Below are positions 49,706-59,935 of a stretch of 64,000 bases of DNA, piece after piece. Origin of the DNA: Duganella sp. OV510 (GTDB taxonomy: Bacteria > Pseudomonadota > Gammaproteobacteria > Burkholderiales > Burkholderiaceae_D); NCBI RefSeq assembly GCF_900100205.1, contig NZ_FNEQ01000003.1, positions 372,001 through 436,000 on the forward strand. The letters run 5' to 3'. Position numbers and translations under genes: made by a program. The notes under the pieces were generated by a model that saw only the letters and a list, made by a program, of their open reading frames with translations, was not told the origin of the DNA and made no database searches. Position 1 is the stretch's first letter, and the number at the start of each line of letters is the position of its first letter.

Positions 49706-50718
49706 TTGTGGCTGAGCGCGTTTGACAGCAGCTTGGCCGTAATGTCCACAATCGGGATCACCCGTTCGTAAGCCATGCGGGTCGGTCCGATCACCCCCAG
49801 CGTGCCGACGATCTTGCCATTGGCGGTGTAGGGCGCCGTCACCACGCTCATTTCGTCCATCGGCACCAGGCTGGATTCGCCGCCGATGTAGATCTGCACG
49901 CCGCTGGCCTTGCTTGACACGTCGAGCAGCTGCATCAGGCCGGTTTTCTGCTCGAACATGTCGAACATCTGCCGCAGCGACGTCATATTCGACGACAGGT
50001 CGCTGACCGACAACAGGTTGCGCTCGCCGGCGATGACCATGTCGTCGGTATCGTCCTTCATCGCCTCGCTGCCGGCCTCCACCGCCACCTGCATCAGGCG
50101 GCCCATGTCGTCGCGCAGCTGGCGCACCTCGTTTTGCAGGCGCGCATGCACTTCGTCGAAGGCCAGACCGCCGTAATTCTGGTTGATGTAGTTGGCCGAC
50201 TGCACCAGCTGCGACGGCGTGTAGTCGACTTCGGTCAGCAGCAAACGGTTCTGCACGTCGCCATTCGGCGCCACGATCACCAGCAAGATGCGCTTTTCGC
50301 CCAGACGCAGGAACTCGATCTGCTGGAACACCGACTCGCGGCGCGGGCTCAGCACCACGCCGGCAAACTGCGACAGCGACGACAGCATCTGCGCCGCATT
50401 GCTAATCATCTTCTGCGGCTGCGGCGCTTGCAGCCGCAATTGCGCGCCGACCGCTTGTGCGTCGATCTGCTGCACTGTCAGCAAGGTATCGACAAAGATG
50501 CGGTAACCGCGCGGCGTCGGCACCCGGCCGGCCGAGGTGTGCGGGCTGGCCACATAGCCCAGTTCCTCGAGGTCCGCCATGATGTTGCGGATGGTGGCCG
50601 GCGACAGCTCCAGCCCGGAGATCTTGGAGAGCGCGCGCGACCCCACCGGCTGGCCATCGGCGATATAGCGTTCCACCAGGGCCTTGAGCAGGGTTTGTGC
50701 GCGGTTGTCGAGTTGCAT
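49702..50718 (-). CDS. hrcA: Heat-inducible transcription repressor HrcA
   Basis: 338 residues. It binds the CIRCE operator of groESL and dnaK operons and is kept active by GroEL. N-terminal winged helix ([57 protein letters not shown]) and a GAF-like dimer domain. The ATG at 50718 was preferred to a TTG four codons upstream. No CIRCE site was found in the window. Confidence 0.96.
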   Translation of the reverse strand: MQLDNRAQTLLKALVERYIADGQPVGSRALSKISGLELSPATIRNIMADLEELGYVASPHTSAGRVPTPRGYRIFVDTLLTVQQIDAQAVGAQLRLQAPQPQKMISNAAQMLSSLSQFAGVVLSPRRESVFQQIEFLRLGEKRILLVIVAPNGDVQNRLLLTEVDYTPSQLVQSANYINQNYGGLAFDEVHARLQNEVRQLRDDMGRLMQVAVEAGSEAMKDDTDDMVIAGERNLLSVSDLSSNMTSLRQMFDMFEQKTGLMQLLDVSSKASGVQIYIGGESSLVPMDEMSVVTAPYTANGKIVGTLGVIGPTRMAYERVIPIVDITAKLLSNALSHN

Positions 50719-50757
50719 GCTAGGTATCAATGATTGCTGAAGACGATGTTGTGCTTA

Positions 50758-51474
50758 TTATGCACCGCTATGCTGCATCTGCCCACGTATCCACGCCAGC
50801 AACTCGTCAAACGTGGCGCAAATGGCATCCGGCGTGACGCCGGCCGCCAGGTGTGCCTCGCTGCCATGGCGGTTCATCCAGACCGCGCGCAGGCCGGCGC
50901 CTTGCGCGCCCTGCACGTCCAGCCGCAGGTCGTCGCCGACGTAGACCGCGTCCTGCGGCGCCACGCCCATCGCCGTGCAGGCGCTGCGGAAGATTTCCGG
51001 GTCCGGCTTGGCGCGGCCAAACATCGATGACGACAACTGGTACTCGAAATGGTGGTCCATGCCGATCACTTCAAGATCCGCGTTGCCGTTGGTGATGACG
51101 CCGAGCCGCAACATGCCCTGCAACAGCGGCAGCACCGGCAGCACGTCGGCATACGGCACCACCAGGTTGCGCTGGGCGGCAAAGTGCTGCATCGAGCCTT
51201 CGATATGCGCCGGGTCGTCGCCGGTTTCGGCAAACACCTCCGCCAGCGCCTCGCGGCGCAGCTGGTACAGGTCGGCGATCAGCTCCGGCCGCCGTTCCAG
51301 CAGCGCCATGCGGCGCACGCGCAGCTCGGCCAGGCTGAACGCTGCTGCCACGCGCGGCGCGTGCACGGCCAGCCAGGCGTGCCAGCTTTCCTCGGCGGCG
51401 TTGATCACGGGCGCGATCGGCCACAAAGTGTCATCCAGGTCGAACAGCAGGGCGAGCGGGCGGCGTGAAGTCAT
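50758..51474 (-). CDS. HAD-IA family hydrolase
   Basis: 238 residues. LLFDLDDTLW gives the Asp nucleophile and the general acid (DxD), GVITNGNADLEVIGM motif II Thr/Asn, KPDPEIFRSA motif III Lys, and VYVGDDLRLDVQGAQGAGLRAVW motif IV. Resembles YjjG-type pyrimidine 5'-nucleotidases and other phosphatases; the exact substrate cannot be told. It stands alone before the two lipoprotein genes. Confidence 0.91.
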   Translation of the reverse strand: MTSRRPLALLFDLDDTLWPIAPVINAAEESWHAWLAVHAPRVAAAFSLAELRVRRMALLERRPELIADLYQLRREALAEVFAETGDDPAHIEGSMQHFAAQRNLVVPYADVLPVLPLLQGMLRLGVITNGNADLEVIGMDHHFEYQLSSSMFGRAKPDPEIFRSACTAMGVAPQDAVYVGDDLRLDVQGAQGAGLRAVWMNRHGSEAHLAAGVTPDAICATFDELLAWIRGQMQHSGA

Positions 51475-51672
51475 ATGCGAGCAGAAAGAATGGCGAAATG
51501 CCTATTGTAAGCGCATGGTAAATTATGCGGCTGATCGCTGCCGGGGACACACGCTGTTACATCCATTTGCGGCGTCAGTCTTACCAAATGCACTAAAATA
51601 CGCCGCACAAGTGTAATATGCTGCCTCCCGTGCGTGCTGCCGGGCCCTATTCGTTTTGGAGAGAGAGTTTTT

Positions 51673-52302
51673 ATGAAAAGTTCGTTTCTGCGTGCGGGCC
51701 TGGCCCTGCTGTGTGGCGTAATCCTGAGCGCCTGTGGCGGCAGCAATGGCAGCCTGGCGCTGTCCGGCACCGTCCAGTACACCGCCACGCCAAGCTCCGG
51801 CCTGGTGCTGGTTAACAAGGGCAATGGCGACAAGGTGACGCTGACCACCGGCCAGACCTCCTTCGTGTTCGGCAAGCTGCTCGGCACCGATGAGAAATTC
51901 GATGTGCAGGTTGAAACCAATCCGACCGGCGCCGTGTGCACGCTGACCGAGAACACCGGCAGCGCCTCCTACTACACCGTATATCGCGTGGCCGTGGTCT
52001 GCACCATTAACCCATACGTGCTGGGTGGCACCGTCAAGGGCCTGAGCGGCACCGGCCTGGTCCTGGCCAATGGCACCGACAGCACCGCCGTATTGCCGCC
52101 AGCGACCGCCGGCGCCGATGTCGCCTTCCGCTTTCCGATCACGGTGGCCAACGCCGCACTGTACGGCGTGACCGTGCTGAGCCAGCCTACCGGCCAGACC
52201 TGCAGCGTCAGCTCGACCCTGAATCCGGGTACGATGCCGTCCGCCGACCAGCTGGGCCTGGTCGTGAACTGCGCCAACAACACCAGCAGTACCAGCAACT
52301 AA
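51673..52302 (+). CDS. Lipoprotein with repeated beta-strand modules (paralogue 1)
   Basis: 209 residues. Signal peptide with lipobox ILSACGGSNG (Cys near 21). The mature protein has two similar modules of about 90 residues, each of the form V-x-G-T-V...SGLVLVNKGNGDKVTL...TGAVCTLTEN...VVCTINPYVLGGTV. Conserved Cys pairs in each module suggest disulfides. Function unknown; modules of this kind are common in Burkholderiales surface lipoproteins. A GGAGAGAG ribosome site precedes the ATG. The next gene is its paralogue 31 bases downstream. Confidence 0.82.
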   Translation: MKSSFLRAGLALLCGVILSACGGSNGSLALSGTVQYTATPSSGLVLVNKGNGDKVTLTTGQTSFVFGKLLGTDEKFDVQVETNPTGAVCTLTENTGSASYYTVYRVAVVCTINPYVLGGTVKGLSGTGLVLANGTDSTAVLPPATAGADVAFRFPITVANAALYGVTVLSQPTGQTCSVSSTLNPGTMPSADQLGLVVNCANNTSSTSN

Positions 52303-52333
52303 GCCGCCGGCCGTCTAATTTTTGGAGAAATAC

Positions 52334-52948
52334 ATGAAATTTTCGTTTGTAAGCGCCGCTGCGGCGCTGGCCATGATAGCGGCGCTGGCCGGCTGCGGTG
52401 GCAAGCAGCAGTACACGGTACAAGGCACGATCAGCGGCCTGAACAACAGCGGCCTGGTGTTGACCAATAACGGCGGCGATGACCTGTCGGTGCCGATCGG
52501 CGCCACCAGCTTCGCCTTCCCCAAGCAGATCGGCTACGGCACCACTTATAACGTGGCGATCAAGTCGGATCCGGCCCACATGACGTGCAACTGGAACACC
52601 GCCAACGTCGGCTCGGCCGGCTACAACGTCTCGATCCAGATGGCCCTGGTCTGCTCGCAGAACTCCTACAGTCTGGGTGGCCAGATCAGCGGCCTGACCG
52701 CTGCCGCCGACGGCACGGCACGCAGCATCACGCTGACCAACGGTTCGTCCGGCTCGGTCACCATCAGCAGTGGCAGCGCCACCAATGGCGCCGCCGACTT
52801 CGTCATCGGCACCGTGGCGGATGGCCAGTCCTATGGCGTGACCTTTGTGGACAGCAACAATGGCCTGACTTGCAGCGTCACTAACGGTGTAGGCATCATG
52901 CACGAAACCGCCATCAGCAATATCGTGGTGGTCTGCACCAACAAATAA
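52334..52948 (+). CDS. Lipoprotein with repeated beta-strand modules (paralogue 2)
   Basis: 204 residues. Lipobox ALAGCGGKQ (Cys near 21). Same two-module design as the preceding gene: VQGTISGLNNSGLVLTNNGG, TCNWNTANVGSAGYNV, then LGGQISGLTAAADGT...TCSVTNGVGI and a final VVVCTNK. Ser/Thr/Gly-rich. Both genes end before a strong terminator at 53071, so they form a two-gene unit made by tandem duplication. Confidence 0.82.
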   Translation: MKFSFVSAAAALAMIAALAGCGGKQQYTVQGTISGLNNSGLVLTNNGGDDLSVPIGATSFAFPKQIGYGTTYNVAIKSDPAHMTCNWNTANVGSAGYNVSIQMALVCSQNSYSLGGQISGLTAAADGTARSITLTNGSSGSVTISSGSATNGAADFVIGTVADGQSYGVTFVDSNNGLTCSVTNGVGIMHETAISNIVVVCTNK

Positions 52949-53070
52949 GGGAGCGGGAGGAGATATCCGTTATCGAAATAATTGATATTCGGAAAATAAA
53001 GTAGCGTTATAGCTGCCAACGCACCATACTGCATCTGTCTCCTCCACTTCTCTCAAAGAAATGGATTTAA

Positions 53071-53096
53071 GCCCGCCAAACAGCGGGCTTTTTTTT
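53071..53096 (+). terminator. Terminator of the lipoprotein pair
   Basis: AGCCCGC (53071-53077) and GCGGGCT (53084-53090) with a 6-base loop, followed by TTTTTT. It overlaps the last codons of rsmA on the other strand. Confidence 0.92.
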
Positions 53097-53865
53097 ATTT
53101 GAGCAGGTTGGCCAGCGCGACGTACTGGACCAGACCGACCGCTTCCGGACGGTCTGTCGGATTGATGCCGGCGGCAATGATCTGCTCTTCAGTGAACATG
53201 CCGGCCAGGCAGTTGCGGATCACCTTGCGGCGTTGCGAGAAGGCTTTCTGCACCACCGCTTCCAGCGTGGCGGCGTCGCACGGCAGCGGATTGGCGACCG
53301 GGATCATGCGCACGATGGCCGAATCGACCTTAGGCGGCGGGTCGAACGCCTCCGGCGGCACCACAAACAGCAGCGACATGTCGTAGCGCCATTGCAGCAT
53401 CACCGACAGGCGGCCATACACCTTGCTGCCCGGCTCGGCCACCATGCGCTCCACCACTTCCTTCTGCAGCATGAAATGCTGGTCCTGCACCAGTGGCGCA
53501 AAGGTCGTCAGGTGAAACAGCAGCGGGCTGGAGATGTTGTACGGCAGGTTGCCGACGATGCGCAGCTTCTGCCCTTCCGGCACCGGAATACCGCCAAAGT
53601 CGAATTTCAGCGCGTCACCCGAGTGGATGGTCAGCTTGTCGCGTGGGTAAGCTTTTTCCAGGCGCGCCACCAGGTCGCGGTCCAGCTCGACCACGTGCAT
53701 ATGCTTCAGCGAGCGCAGCAGCTGGTCGGTCATCGCCGCCAGGCCGGGGCCGATTTCCACCACGGTGTCGCCGGCTTGCGGATTGATGCTGTCGGTAATG
53801 CTACCCAGCACGTGCTTGTCATGCAGGAAGTTCTGGCCGAAGCGTTTACGGGCTACGTGTTTCAT
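53095..53865 (-). CDS. rsmA: 16S rRNA (A1518/A1519-N6)-dimethyltransferase RsmA/KsgA
   Basis: 256 residues. It dimethylates two adenines in helix 45 of 16S rRNA, a late step of 30S assembly. [29 protein letters not shown] for SAM, and the catalytic [12 protein letters not shown] motif are all present. The ATG at 53865 was chosen over a TTG at 53880. The pdxA stop is 19 bases upstream; order surA-pdxA-rsmA is as in E. coli. Confidence 0.97.
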   Translation of the reverse strand: MKHVARKRFGQNFLHDKHVLGSITDSINPQAGDTVVEIGPGLAAMTDQLLRSLKHMHVVELDRDLVARLEKAYPRDKLTIHSGDALKFDFGGIPVPEGQKLRIVGNLPYNISSPLLFHLTTFAPLVQDQHFMLQKEVVERMVAEPGSKVYGRLSVMLQWRYDMSLLFVVPPEAFDPPPKVDSAIVRMIPVANPLPCDAATLEAVVQKAFSQRRKVIRNCLAGMFTEEQIIAAGINPTDRPEAVGLVQYVALANLLK

Positions 53866-53883
53866 GTTTTTATTGTCCAATAA

Positions 53884-54954
53884 TTAAGCGTTGACGGCGT
53901 TCGCCATCAGCAAAGCCGTGTCGATCGCCTGTTCCATGCTGCCGCAGTCGGCCTTGCCGACGCCTTGCGCGGCCAGGTCCAGCGCCGTGCCGTGGTCGAC
54001 CGAAGTGCGGATCAGCGGCAGCCCCAGCGTGATGTTGACGCCGTTGCCGAACGTGGCGTACTTCAGCACCGGCAAGCCCTGGTCGTGGTACATGGCCAGC
54101 ACGCAGTCGGCGTCCTGCAGGTATTTCGGCTGGAACAGCGTGTCGGCCGGATACGGGCCCCGGGCGTCGATGCCGCGCGCCTGGGCGGCGGCAATGGCTG
54201 GCGTGATGACCTCGATTTCCTCGCGCCCCAGGTAGCCGCCCTCGCCCGCGTGCGGGTTCAGGCCGCAGACCAGGATGCGCGGCGCGGCGATGCCGAATTT
54301 GGTCTTCAGGTCGGCGTCGATGATGTCCAGGATGCGCGCCAGGCCATCCTGGCTCAACGCGGCAGCGACGTCCTTCAGCGGCAAGTGCGTGGTCGCCAGC
54401 GCCACCCGCAGCGGTGCACCGTTCAGCTGGCCGCTGAGCTGTTGCGGGCCAGCCAGCATCATCACCACCTGCGGCGTGCCGGTCTGGTCGGCGAAGTATT
54501 CGGTATGGCCGGAGAATTTCACGCCGGCGTCGTTGATCGTGCTCTTTTGCAGCGGCGCGGTGACCACCGCCTCGAACCAGCCGGCCTGCACGCCTTCGAT
54601 GGCGGCGTCCAGCGTGTCCAGCACGGTGCGGCCGTTTTCCTTGTCCAGCTTGCCAGCCACCACGTGCGCCGCCAGCGGCACGTCGATCACGGTGATGCGG
54701 TCGGCGCCGAAATGCGGCAGGCCGCCGTTGCGCACCGCCATCAGCGACAGCGAGGACACCCGGATGTCAGGGGAAATATCGGCGGCCAGCATGGCCAGGT
54801 AGGCGGCATCGCCCAGCAGCACGCAGTTGACCGCGTGCCGCCGCGCCCACGCCGCGCGCAGCGAAATCTCGGGGCCGATGCCGGCCGGTTCACCGACCGT
54901 GACGGCAATGGCAGGGCGCACTCCCGGGCGCCGTTTGGATGAAGTGGCGCTCAA
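53884..54954 (-). CDS. pdxA: 4-hydroxythreonine-4-phosphate dehydrogenase PdxA
   Basis: 356 residues. It oxidises 4-phosphohydroxythreonine in pyridoxal-5'-phosphate synthesis. Zinc ligands are in HTEYFADQT and [28 protein letters not shown] is the standard N-terminal signature after a short basic tail. Between surA (18 bases upstream) and rsmA on the same strand. Confidence 0.97.
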   Translation of the reverse strand: MSATSSKRRPGVRPAIAVTVGEPAGIGPEISLRAAWARRHAVNCVLLGDAAYLAMLAADISPDIRVSSLSLMAVRNGGLPHFGADRITVIDVPLAAHVVAGKLDKENGRTVLDTLDAAIEGVQAGWFEAVVTAPLQKSTINDAGVKFSGHTEYFADQTGTPQVVMMLAGPQQLSGQLNGAPLRVALATTHLPLKDVAAALSQDGLARILDIIDADLKTKFGIAAPRILVCGLNPHAGEGGYLGREEIEVITPAIAAAQARGIDARGPYPADTLFQPKYLQDADCVLAMYHDQGLPVLKYATFGNGVNITLGLPLIRTSVDHGTALDLAAQGVGKADCGSMEQAIDTALLMANAVNA

Positions 54955-54972
54955 GCGTGCTCCCCTTTCTGC

Positions 54973-56445
54973 TTACTTGTTGGCGTTGGCGTTGGCCGCC
55001 TTGTCGTCGTCGTTGCGGTACTCGACATAAGCACGGTCGCGCACTTCGCGCTGCCAGCTTTCCGCTGCTTCTTCCAGCTTGCGGTCACGCAGCGCCTGGC
55101 GGGCGTTGTTGCGCTCGCGTTCCTTCGACACATCGTCGCTCTTGCGCTCCAACACTTCGATCAGGTGGACGCCAAAGCTGGTTTCCACCGGCTGGCTGAC
55201 TTCACCGATCTTCAGCGCGTTCATCGCCGCTTCGAATTCCGGCATGGTGTCGCCAGGATACAGCCAGCCCAGGTCGCCGCCCTTGGAGGCCGAGCCATCA
55301 TTGGACACCAGCCGCGCCAGGTCTTCGAACTTGGCGGCGTTGTTGTCCAGGCGCTCTTTCAGCTCCATCAGCTTGCGCTTGGCGTCGGCCGCGCTCATGG
55401 TCGGCGTGACCTTGATCAGGATGTGGCGGGCATGGGTCTGCTGCACGGCGGCCACGGCTTGCGCCTCGGCCATGCTGCGGCGGTCCACCGCCTTCAGGAT
55501 GTGGAAGGCGCCGGTGCTCTTGATGATCGGCGTCACCTGGCCCGGGCTCAGCTTGCCCAGTGCTTCGGCAAACACCGGCGGCAGGCGCTCAGGCTGGCGC
55601 CAGCCGACCGCGCCGCCTTGCAGCGCATCGCTGGCGTCCGAATAGGTGGCAGCCATCTTGGCGAAGTCGGCGCCGGTGCGCAGCTGGCGCATCACTTCCT
55701 CGGCACGCGCGCGGCGCTGGGCGATCACCTCGGCCGAGGCGTTGTCCGGGATGCGTATCATGATTTGCGAGATATTGATCTCGAACTGCTCGGCGGCGGC
55801 AGCCTTCTCGGCAGCGATGAAGCTGTCCACCTCGGCGTCGGAAATCTGGATCTTGGCGTCCACCTCATGCTCGCGCAGACGCTGCATGATGATTTCCTCG
55901 CGGATTTCTTCGCGGAAGGAAGCGTATGGCGTGCCGTCTTTTTCCATCTGGTCGCGCAATTGCTGGACGTTCATCTTCTGCGCTTCGGCGATGCGCTGGA
56001 TCGAGCGGTCCAGCTGCAGGTCATCCACGCGCACGCCCATTTCCTTGGCCAGTTGCAGCTGCGAGCGCTCGACGATCATGCGCTCCAGCAGTTGGCGGCG
56101 CAGGTCCGCCGGGGCCGGCATCTGCACGCTCTGCGCCTTCATGCGGGCAGTCACGCTCTTGATGCGGTTGGCCAGCTCGCGCTGGGTGATGACTTCGTCA
56201 TTGACCACTACCACGATCGAGTCGATTTCCACGTTGCCAGACGAGCCAGGCGGCAGGAAGCCGGCGCCGTCCTTCTTGGCGGCGGGCGCGGCGGCAGCGG
56301 CCGCTGCGGTGGCGGCTGGCGCGGCGGCCGGGGCTGGCGCCGGCGCGTCTTTCTTCTTCGACGAGAACAGGCTACAACCGCTGAGCGCGGCCGTGCACAA
56401 CAGGACTGCGAGGACTTTCATCTGGTACTTACTGGCATTACGCAT
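54973..56445 (-). CDS. surA: Periplasmic chaperone/peptidyl-prolyl isomerase SurA
   Basis: 490 residues. It escorts outer-membrane proteins, including LptD, to the Bam complex. The N-terminus has a lipobox-like LSGCSLF, so this SurA is probably lipid-anchored, then an unusual Ala/Pro-rich linker (about 32-58), the SurA N domain (VNDEVITQRELANRIK), and two parvulin domains (about 230-330 and 345-450, with RHILIKV and GDLGWLYPGDTMPEF). Ends in an Asn/Ala tail. It lies 81 bases after lptD. Confidence 0.94.
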   Translation of the reverse strand: MRNASKYQMKVLAVLLCTAALSGCSLFSSKKKDAPAPAPAAAPAATAAAAAAAPAAKKDGAGFLPPGSSGNVEIDSIVVVVNDEVITQRELANRIKSVTARMKAQSVQMPAPADLRRQLLERMIVERSQLQLAKEMGVRVDDLQLDRSIQRIAEAQKMNVQQLRDQMEKDGTPYASFREEIREEIIMQRLREHEVDAKIQISDAEVDSFIAAEKAAAAEQFEINISQIMIRIPDNASAEVIAQRRARAEEVMRQLRTGADFAKMAATYSDASDALQGGAVGWRQPERLPPVFAEALGKLSPGQVTPIIKSTGAFHILKAVDRRSMAEAQAVAAVQQTHARHILIKVTPTMSAADAKRKLMELKERLDNNAAKFEDLARLVSNDGSASKGGDLGWLYPGDTMPEFEAAMNALKIGEVSQPVETSFGVHLIEVLERKSDDVSKERERNNARQALRDRKLEEAAESWQREVRDRAYVEYRNDDDKAANANANK

Positions 56446-56526
56446 GGTAGAAGAACGCTCAAAGGTGTAAAAAAGTCAAAAAGCGCCACGGCAAAAACTG
56501 CGCGGCGGACGCCAAGTGTACATGGG

Positions 56527-58782
56527 TTAGCGGGCATAGCCCTCATTCAGACGCTGATAGCCCGGAATACTGTTCTTCATCGCCTCCAGCGGGCTGCCGA
56601 CGCCCAGGTGCGACAGGCCGTTCAGTTCCAGCTGGAAGAAGATCTGGGTCGAGGCCTTGGTCGAGGTGGTCACGAAGCGCTGCGCGCCGGTGCGGAACAC
56701 CCAGCAGTCGGCGTTGTATTCGAGGCCCAGCAGGCTTTCCAGGATCTTCTTGTCCTGCATCGAATAGCTGACGCGGCCAACGCCATACCAGCGCTGGAAG
56801 ATCGGCCACTGGCTTGACAGCTCGACGTTCTTGAAGCTGTTGCGCAGGTAGCGGTAGCCAACGTTCAGCACCTTCTTGGCGCCGGGGATCCACTGCACCG
56901 TGTAGCTTTGCGAGATCACACTGCTCTGCGCCTGGTTGTACTGCACCGCGCTGTCAAAGGCCCAGGTTTCCGAAATGCGGCCGGTCGCCGCCAGCAGGAT
57001 GTCGGAACGCGAATCGACTACCGGCGTGCTGGAATTCAGCTGCACCTGCTGGTCGCGGAAATAGAAGCGCTGGCCGAACGCCAGGCGCAGCATCTCGGCG
57101 CCATTGGCGTCGAGGAAGCGCGAGGTCAGCGCGGCGGTCAGCTGGTTGGCGTCGCCGATACGGTCCGAGCCGACGAAGCGGTTTTCGCTGAAGATCTGGC
57201 TGAAGTTGAACGTCGCCGCGTCGGTGTCGAAGGTCGGGAAGCGGTTCTGGTCGCGGTACGGCGTGTTGACGTAGAACAGGCGCGGTTCCAGCGTCTGCGT
57301 CATCTGCTTGCCGCGCCAGCTGACGTCGCGCTCGAACACCAGGCCGGAATCCAGCGAGAAGGTCGGTATCGCCCGCGACAGATTTTCCGAACCCTGCGTG
57401 CCAATCGCGTCCAGGCTGTAGCTGGCGGCGTTGACCATCAGCTTGGGCGTGATGAAGTAGCTTGGCCCGATGATCGGGTAGCTGACCTGCGGTATCGCCA
57501 GCAGGCGGGTGCCGTTGATCAGCGTCGGGTGATAGAAGCGGGTCAGCTCGGAATCGAAGGCCCAGTCGAAGCCACCAGCCACGTCGTACTGCGCGGCGTG
57601 GAAGTTCACCGCCGGCAGGCGGTCATAAGGACGGGTGACGGTCAACGACGGGTCGCTCACCGATTCCGGGTCTTGCAGCACCTGGTACTTTTGCACCCGC
57701 GCGGTCAGCGTCCAGAAGCTGCCGACGTAGTCGGTGCGCAGCTCGCGCAGCAGCTGGCGCTCGGTCGAGCTGGTCACGGACTTGGAAAAATCATTCGGAT
57801 AGTTGTTGTCCGACGCGGCGCGGAAGCTCCAGCTGTAAGCCCATTCCGGGGTGATGTCCTGCGCGTGGGTCGAGCGCACCATCCAGCGGTCGCTCTTCTT
57901 GTCCGGGTTGGCCTCGGCGTAGGCGCGGTCACGCGGCATGAACTCCAGATAAGTCTCGCCCTTGTACAGGCCGCCGTCGGTCTCGCCCAGGTAGCGGCCC
58001 AGCGCGCCGACCTGCAGGCCACGGTTGCCGATCAGCTTGGGGTACAGCGTCAAATCGCGGTTCGGTGCGATATTGAAGTAATACGGCACCACCAGCTCGG
58101 GACCGTTCTTCGAACCGAAGCCCGGCGTCGGCGACAGCCAGCCGGAACGGCGCGCGCCGGACAGCGAGAACGACATGGCCGGCGTACCGATGATCGGCAC
58201 ATCCTTGAAATAGATCAGCGTCTTGCCGGCGGTGCCGAGATCGCGGCCGGAATCCAGGTTCAGCGTTTCCGAGCGCAGATACCAGTCCGGCGTCAGGCTC
58301 TGGCAGGTGCTGTAGGTGCCGTTGACCACCTGCGCCTCATCCTCATTGATGAAGTTGATGCGCTCGGCCTTGCCCTGCGCCTGGTTGGTTTCCAGCTTGT
58401 AGGTCGGGTTCAACATATAACCCTTGCCCGTGTCCATGTTCAGCTTCAGCTCATCGCCAGTGTAATAGTCGCCAAAGCGCCAGATTTTCACATTGCCCTC
58501 GGCCTCGACCTCGTTCTCGACCTGGCGGTAGCAGGCGCTATCCGACTTGACCTTGGTCTTGTCCTTGACGATTTCGGCATCACGCTCCAGCACCACCTCG
58601 CGCTCGGGGCGGCCGCTGATATCCTCGGCCTTGACGACAGTGGGAGCATTCTGGTCTTCCACGCGCGGCGCGCGTTGCTGCTTGTGCGCCGTTTGCGCAT
58701 AGGCGTGGGAAGGCAACGCCGATACAGTAAAGATAGCGGACAGGGCATACGCCAAGCGCTGCAGTTTGGGCATGCGTGTCAT
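56527..58782 (-). CDS. lptD: LPS-assembly protein LptD
   Basis: 751 residues, signal peptide of about 29 residues. N-terminal jellyroll (OstA-like, about 50-180) and a large C-terminal barrel ending in an aromatic-poor tail. With LptE it inserts LPS into the outer leaflet. Only three cysteines are seen (Cys84, Cys160, Cys693), the last single where E. coli has a neighbouring pair, so just one or two long-range disulfides can form. ATG 58782 or 58773 both possible. Divergent from amgK by 99 bases. Confidence 0.95.
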   Translation of the reverse strand: MTRMPKLQRLAYALSAIFTVSALPSHAYAQTAHKQQRAPRVEDQNAPTVVKAEDISGRPEREVVLERDAEIVKDKTKVKSDSACYRQVENEVEAEGNVKIWRFGDYYTGDELKLNMDTGKGYMLNPTYKLETNQAQGKAERINFINEDEAQVVNGTYSTCQSLTPDWYLRSETLNLDSGRDLGTAGKTLIYFKDVPIIGTPAMSFSLSGARRSGWLSPTPGFGSKNGPELVVPYYFNIAPNRDLTLYPKLIGNRGLQVGALGRYLGETDGGLYKGETYLEFMPRDRAYAEANPDKKSDRWMVRSTHAQDITPEWAYSWSFRAASDNNYPNDFSKSVTSSTERQLLRELRTDYVGSFWTLTARVQKYQVLQDPESVSDPSLTVTRPYDRLPAVNFHAAQYDVAGGFDWAFDSELTRFYHPTLINGTRLLAIPQVSYPIIGPSYFITPKLMVNAASYSLDAIGTQGSENLSRAIPTFSLDSGLVFERDVSWRGKQMTQTLEPRLFYVNTPYRDQNRFPTFDTDAATFNFSQIFSENRFVGSDRIGDANQLTAALTSRFLDANGAEMLRLAFGQRFYFRDQQVQLNSSTPVVDSRSDILLAATGRISETWAFDSAVQYNQAQSSVISQSYTVQWIPGAKKVLNVGYRYLRNSFKNVELSSQWPIFQRWYGVGRVSYSMQDKKILESLLGLEYNADCWVFRTGAQRFVTTSTKASTQIFFQLELNGLSHLGVGSPLEAMKNSIPGYQRLNEGYAR

Positions 58783-58834
58783 GAAAAGAAGTGGCCAAGC
58801 ACCATGAAAGGCGATTTTTTAATTTGAATCCCTT

Positions 58835-58840
58835 ATTATA
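58835..58840 (-). promoter_or_regulatory. Possible -10 box of lptD
   Basis: A perfect TATAAT (complement of 58835-58840) lies 53 bases upstream of the lptD ATG within the divergent lptD/amgK gap. No good -35 box is visible, so the site needs an activator or an alternative -35. Confidence 0.4.
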
Positions 58841-58881
58841 TGGGAATCTTCACCTGACGCCGGTTTCCTCGGCATGCTTCG

Positions 58882-59925
58882 ATGTCTTTATTACAGAATT
58901 TAACTTCCGATACACGCCTGCAACTGCTGGTAACGTGGCTGCGCGGCCTGAACGTGGTCAATGTGGACAGTATTCGTCCCGCTTCGGCCGACGCCAGCTT
59001 CCGCCGCTACTTCCGCCTGGACGTGTTGCCTGAACAGCAAGCCGCGCTGGGCCAGACCCTGATCGCCATGGACGCGCCGCCCGAGCGTGAAAACGTGCTG
59101 GGCTTCGTCAAGGTTGACGAAATGCTCACGCATGCCGGCGTCACCGTGCCGCGCATCATCGCCACCGACTACGAGGCCGGCCTGATGCTGCTGTCCGACC
59201 TGGGCAACACCACCTACCTGTCGGCGCTGAACCACGACAACGCCTCGACCATGTACGCCGAGGCGCTGGAAGCGCTGGTCAAGTTCCAGGTCACCAGCCG
59301 CCCGGACGTGCTGCCGGAATACGACCGCGCCTTCCTGCTGCGCGAAATGAATCTGTTCCCCGAGTGGTATATCGGCAAGCACCTGAACGCCACGCTGACG
59401 GACAAACAGGCAGCCGAGCTGCAAGCCGTGTTTGACGCCATCCTGGCCAACGTCACCGCGCAGGCCCAGGTGTTCGTGCACCGCGATTTCCATTCGCGCA
59501 ACCTGATGGTGGTCGACGCCAACAATCCGGGCGTGCTGGACTTCCAGGACGCGCTGTACGGCCCGATGACCTACGACCTGGCCTCGCTGCTGCGCGACGC
59601 CTATGTGCAGTGGGACGAAGAGCTGGTGCTTGACTGGGCGATCCGCTACTGGCAGCACGCCAAGTCGCTGGGCCTGCCGGTCAACAAGGACATCGATGCC
59701 TTCTACAAGGACTTCGAGTACATGAGCCTGCAACGCCACCTGAAGATCCTCGGCCTGTTCTGCCGCCTGAACTACCGCGACGGCAAGTCGCAGTACCTGG
59801 ACGATCTGCCGACCGTGATGGAATACGTGCGCAAGACCGCCGGCCGCTACAAGGATCTGAAGCCGCTGATCAAGCTGCTGGACCTGCTGGAAGACACCAA
59901 GCCGCAAGTCGGCTACACCTTCTGA
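58882..59925 (+). CDS. amgK: N-acetylmuramate/N-acetylglucosamine kinase AmgK
   Basis: 347 residues, aminoglycoside-phosphotransferase fold. It phosphorylates MurNAc (and GlcNAc) at C1 for the MurU recycling route that bypasses de novo UDP-MurNAc synthesis. ASFRRYFR is the N-lobe signature; VHRDFHSRNLMVVD holds the catalytic Asp and Asn; GVLDFQDALYGPMTYDLASLLRDAY binds Mg. murU follows 10 bases later. Confidence 0.93.
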   Translation: MSLLQNLTSDTRLQLLVTWLRGLNVVNVDSIRPASADASFRRYFRLDVLPEQQAALGQTLIAMDAPPERENVLGFVKVDEMLTHAGVTVPRIIATDYEAGLMLLSDLGNTTYLSALNHDNASTMYAEALEALVKFQVTSRPDVLPEYDRAFLLREMNLFPEWYIGKHLNATLTDKQAAELQAVFDAILANVTAQAQVFVHRDFHSRNLMVVDANNPGVLDFQDALYGPMTYDLASLLRDAYVQWDEELVLDWAIRYWQHAKSLGLPVNKDIDAFYKDFEYMSLQRHLKILGLFCRLNYRDGKSQYLDDLPTVMEYVRKTAGRYKDLKPLIKLLDLLEDTKPQVGYTF

Positions 59926-59935
59926 GGCGCGCCGC

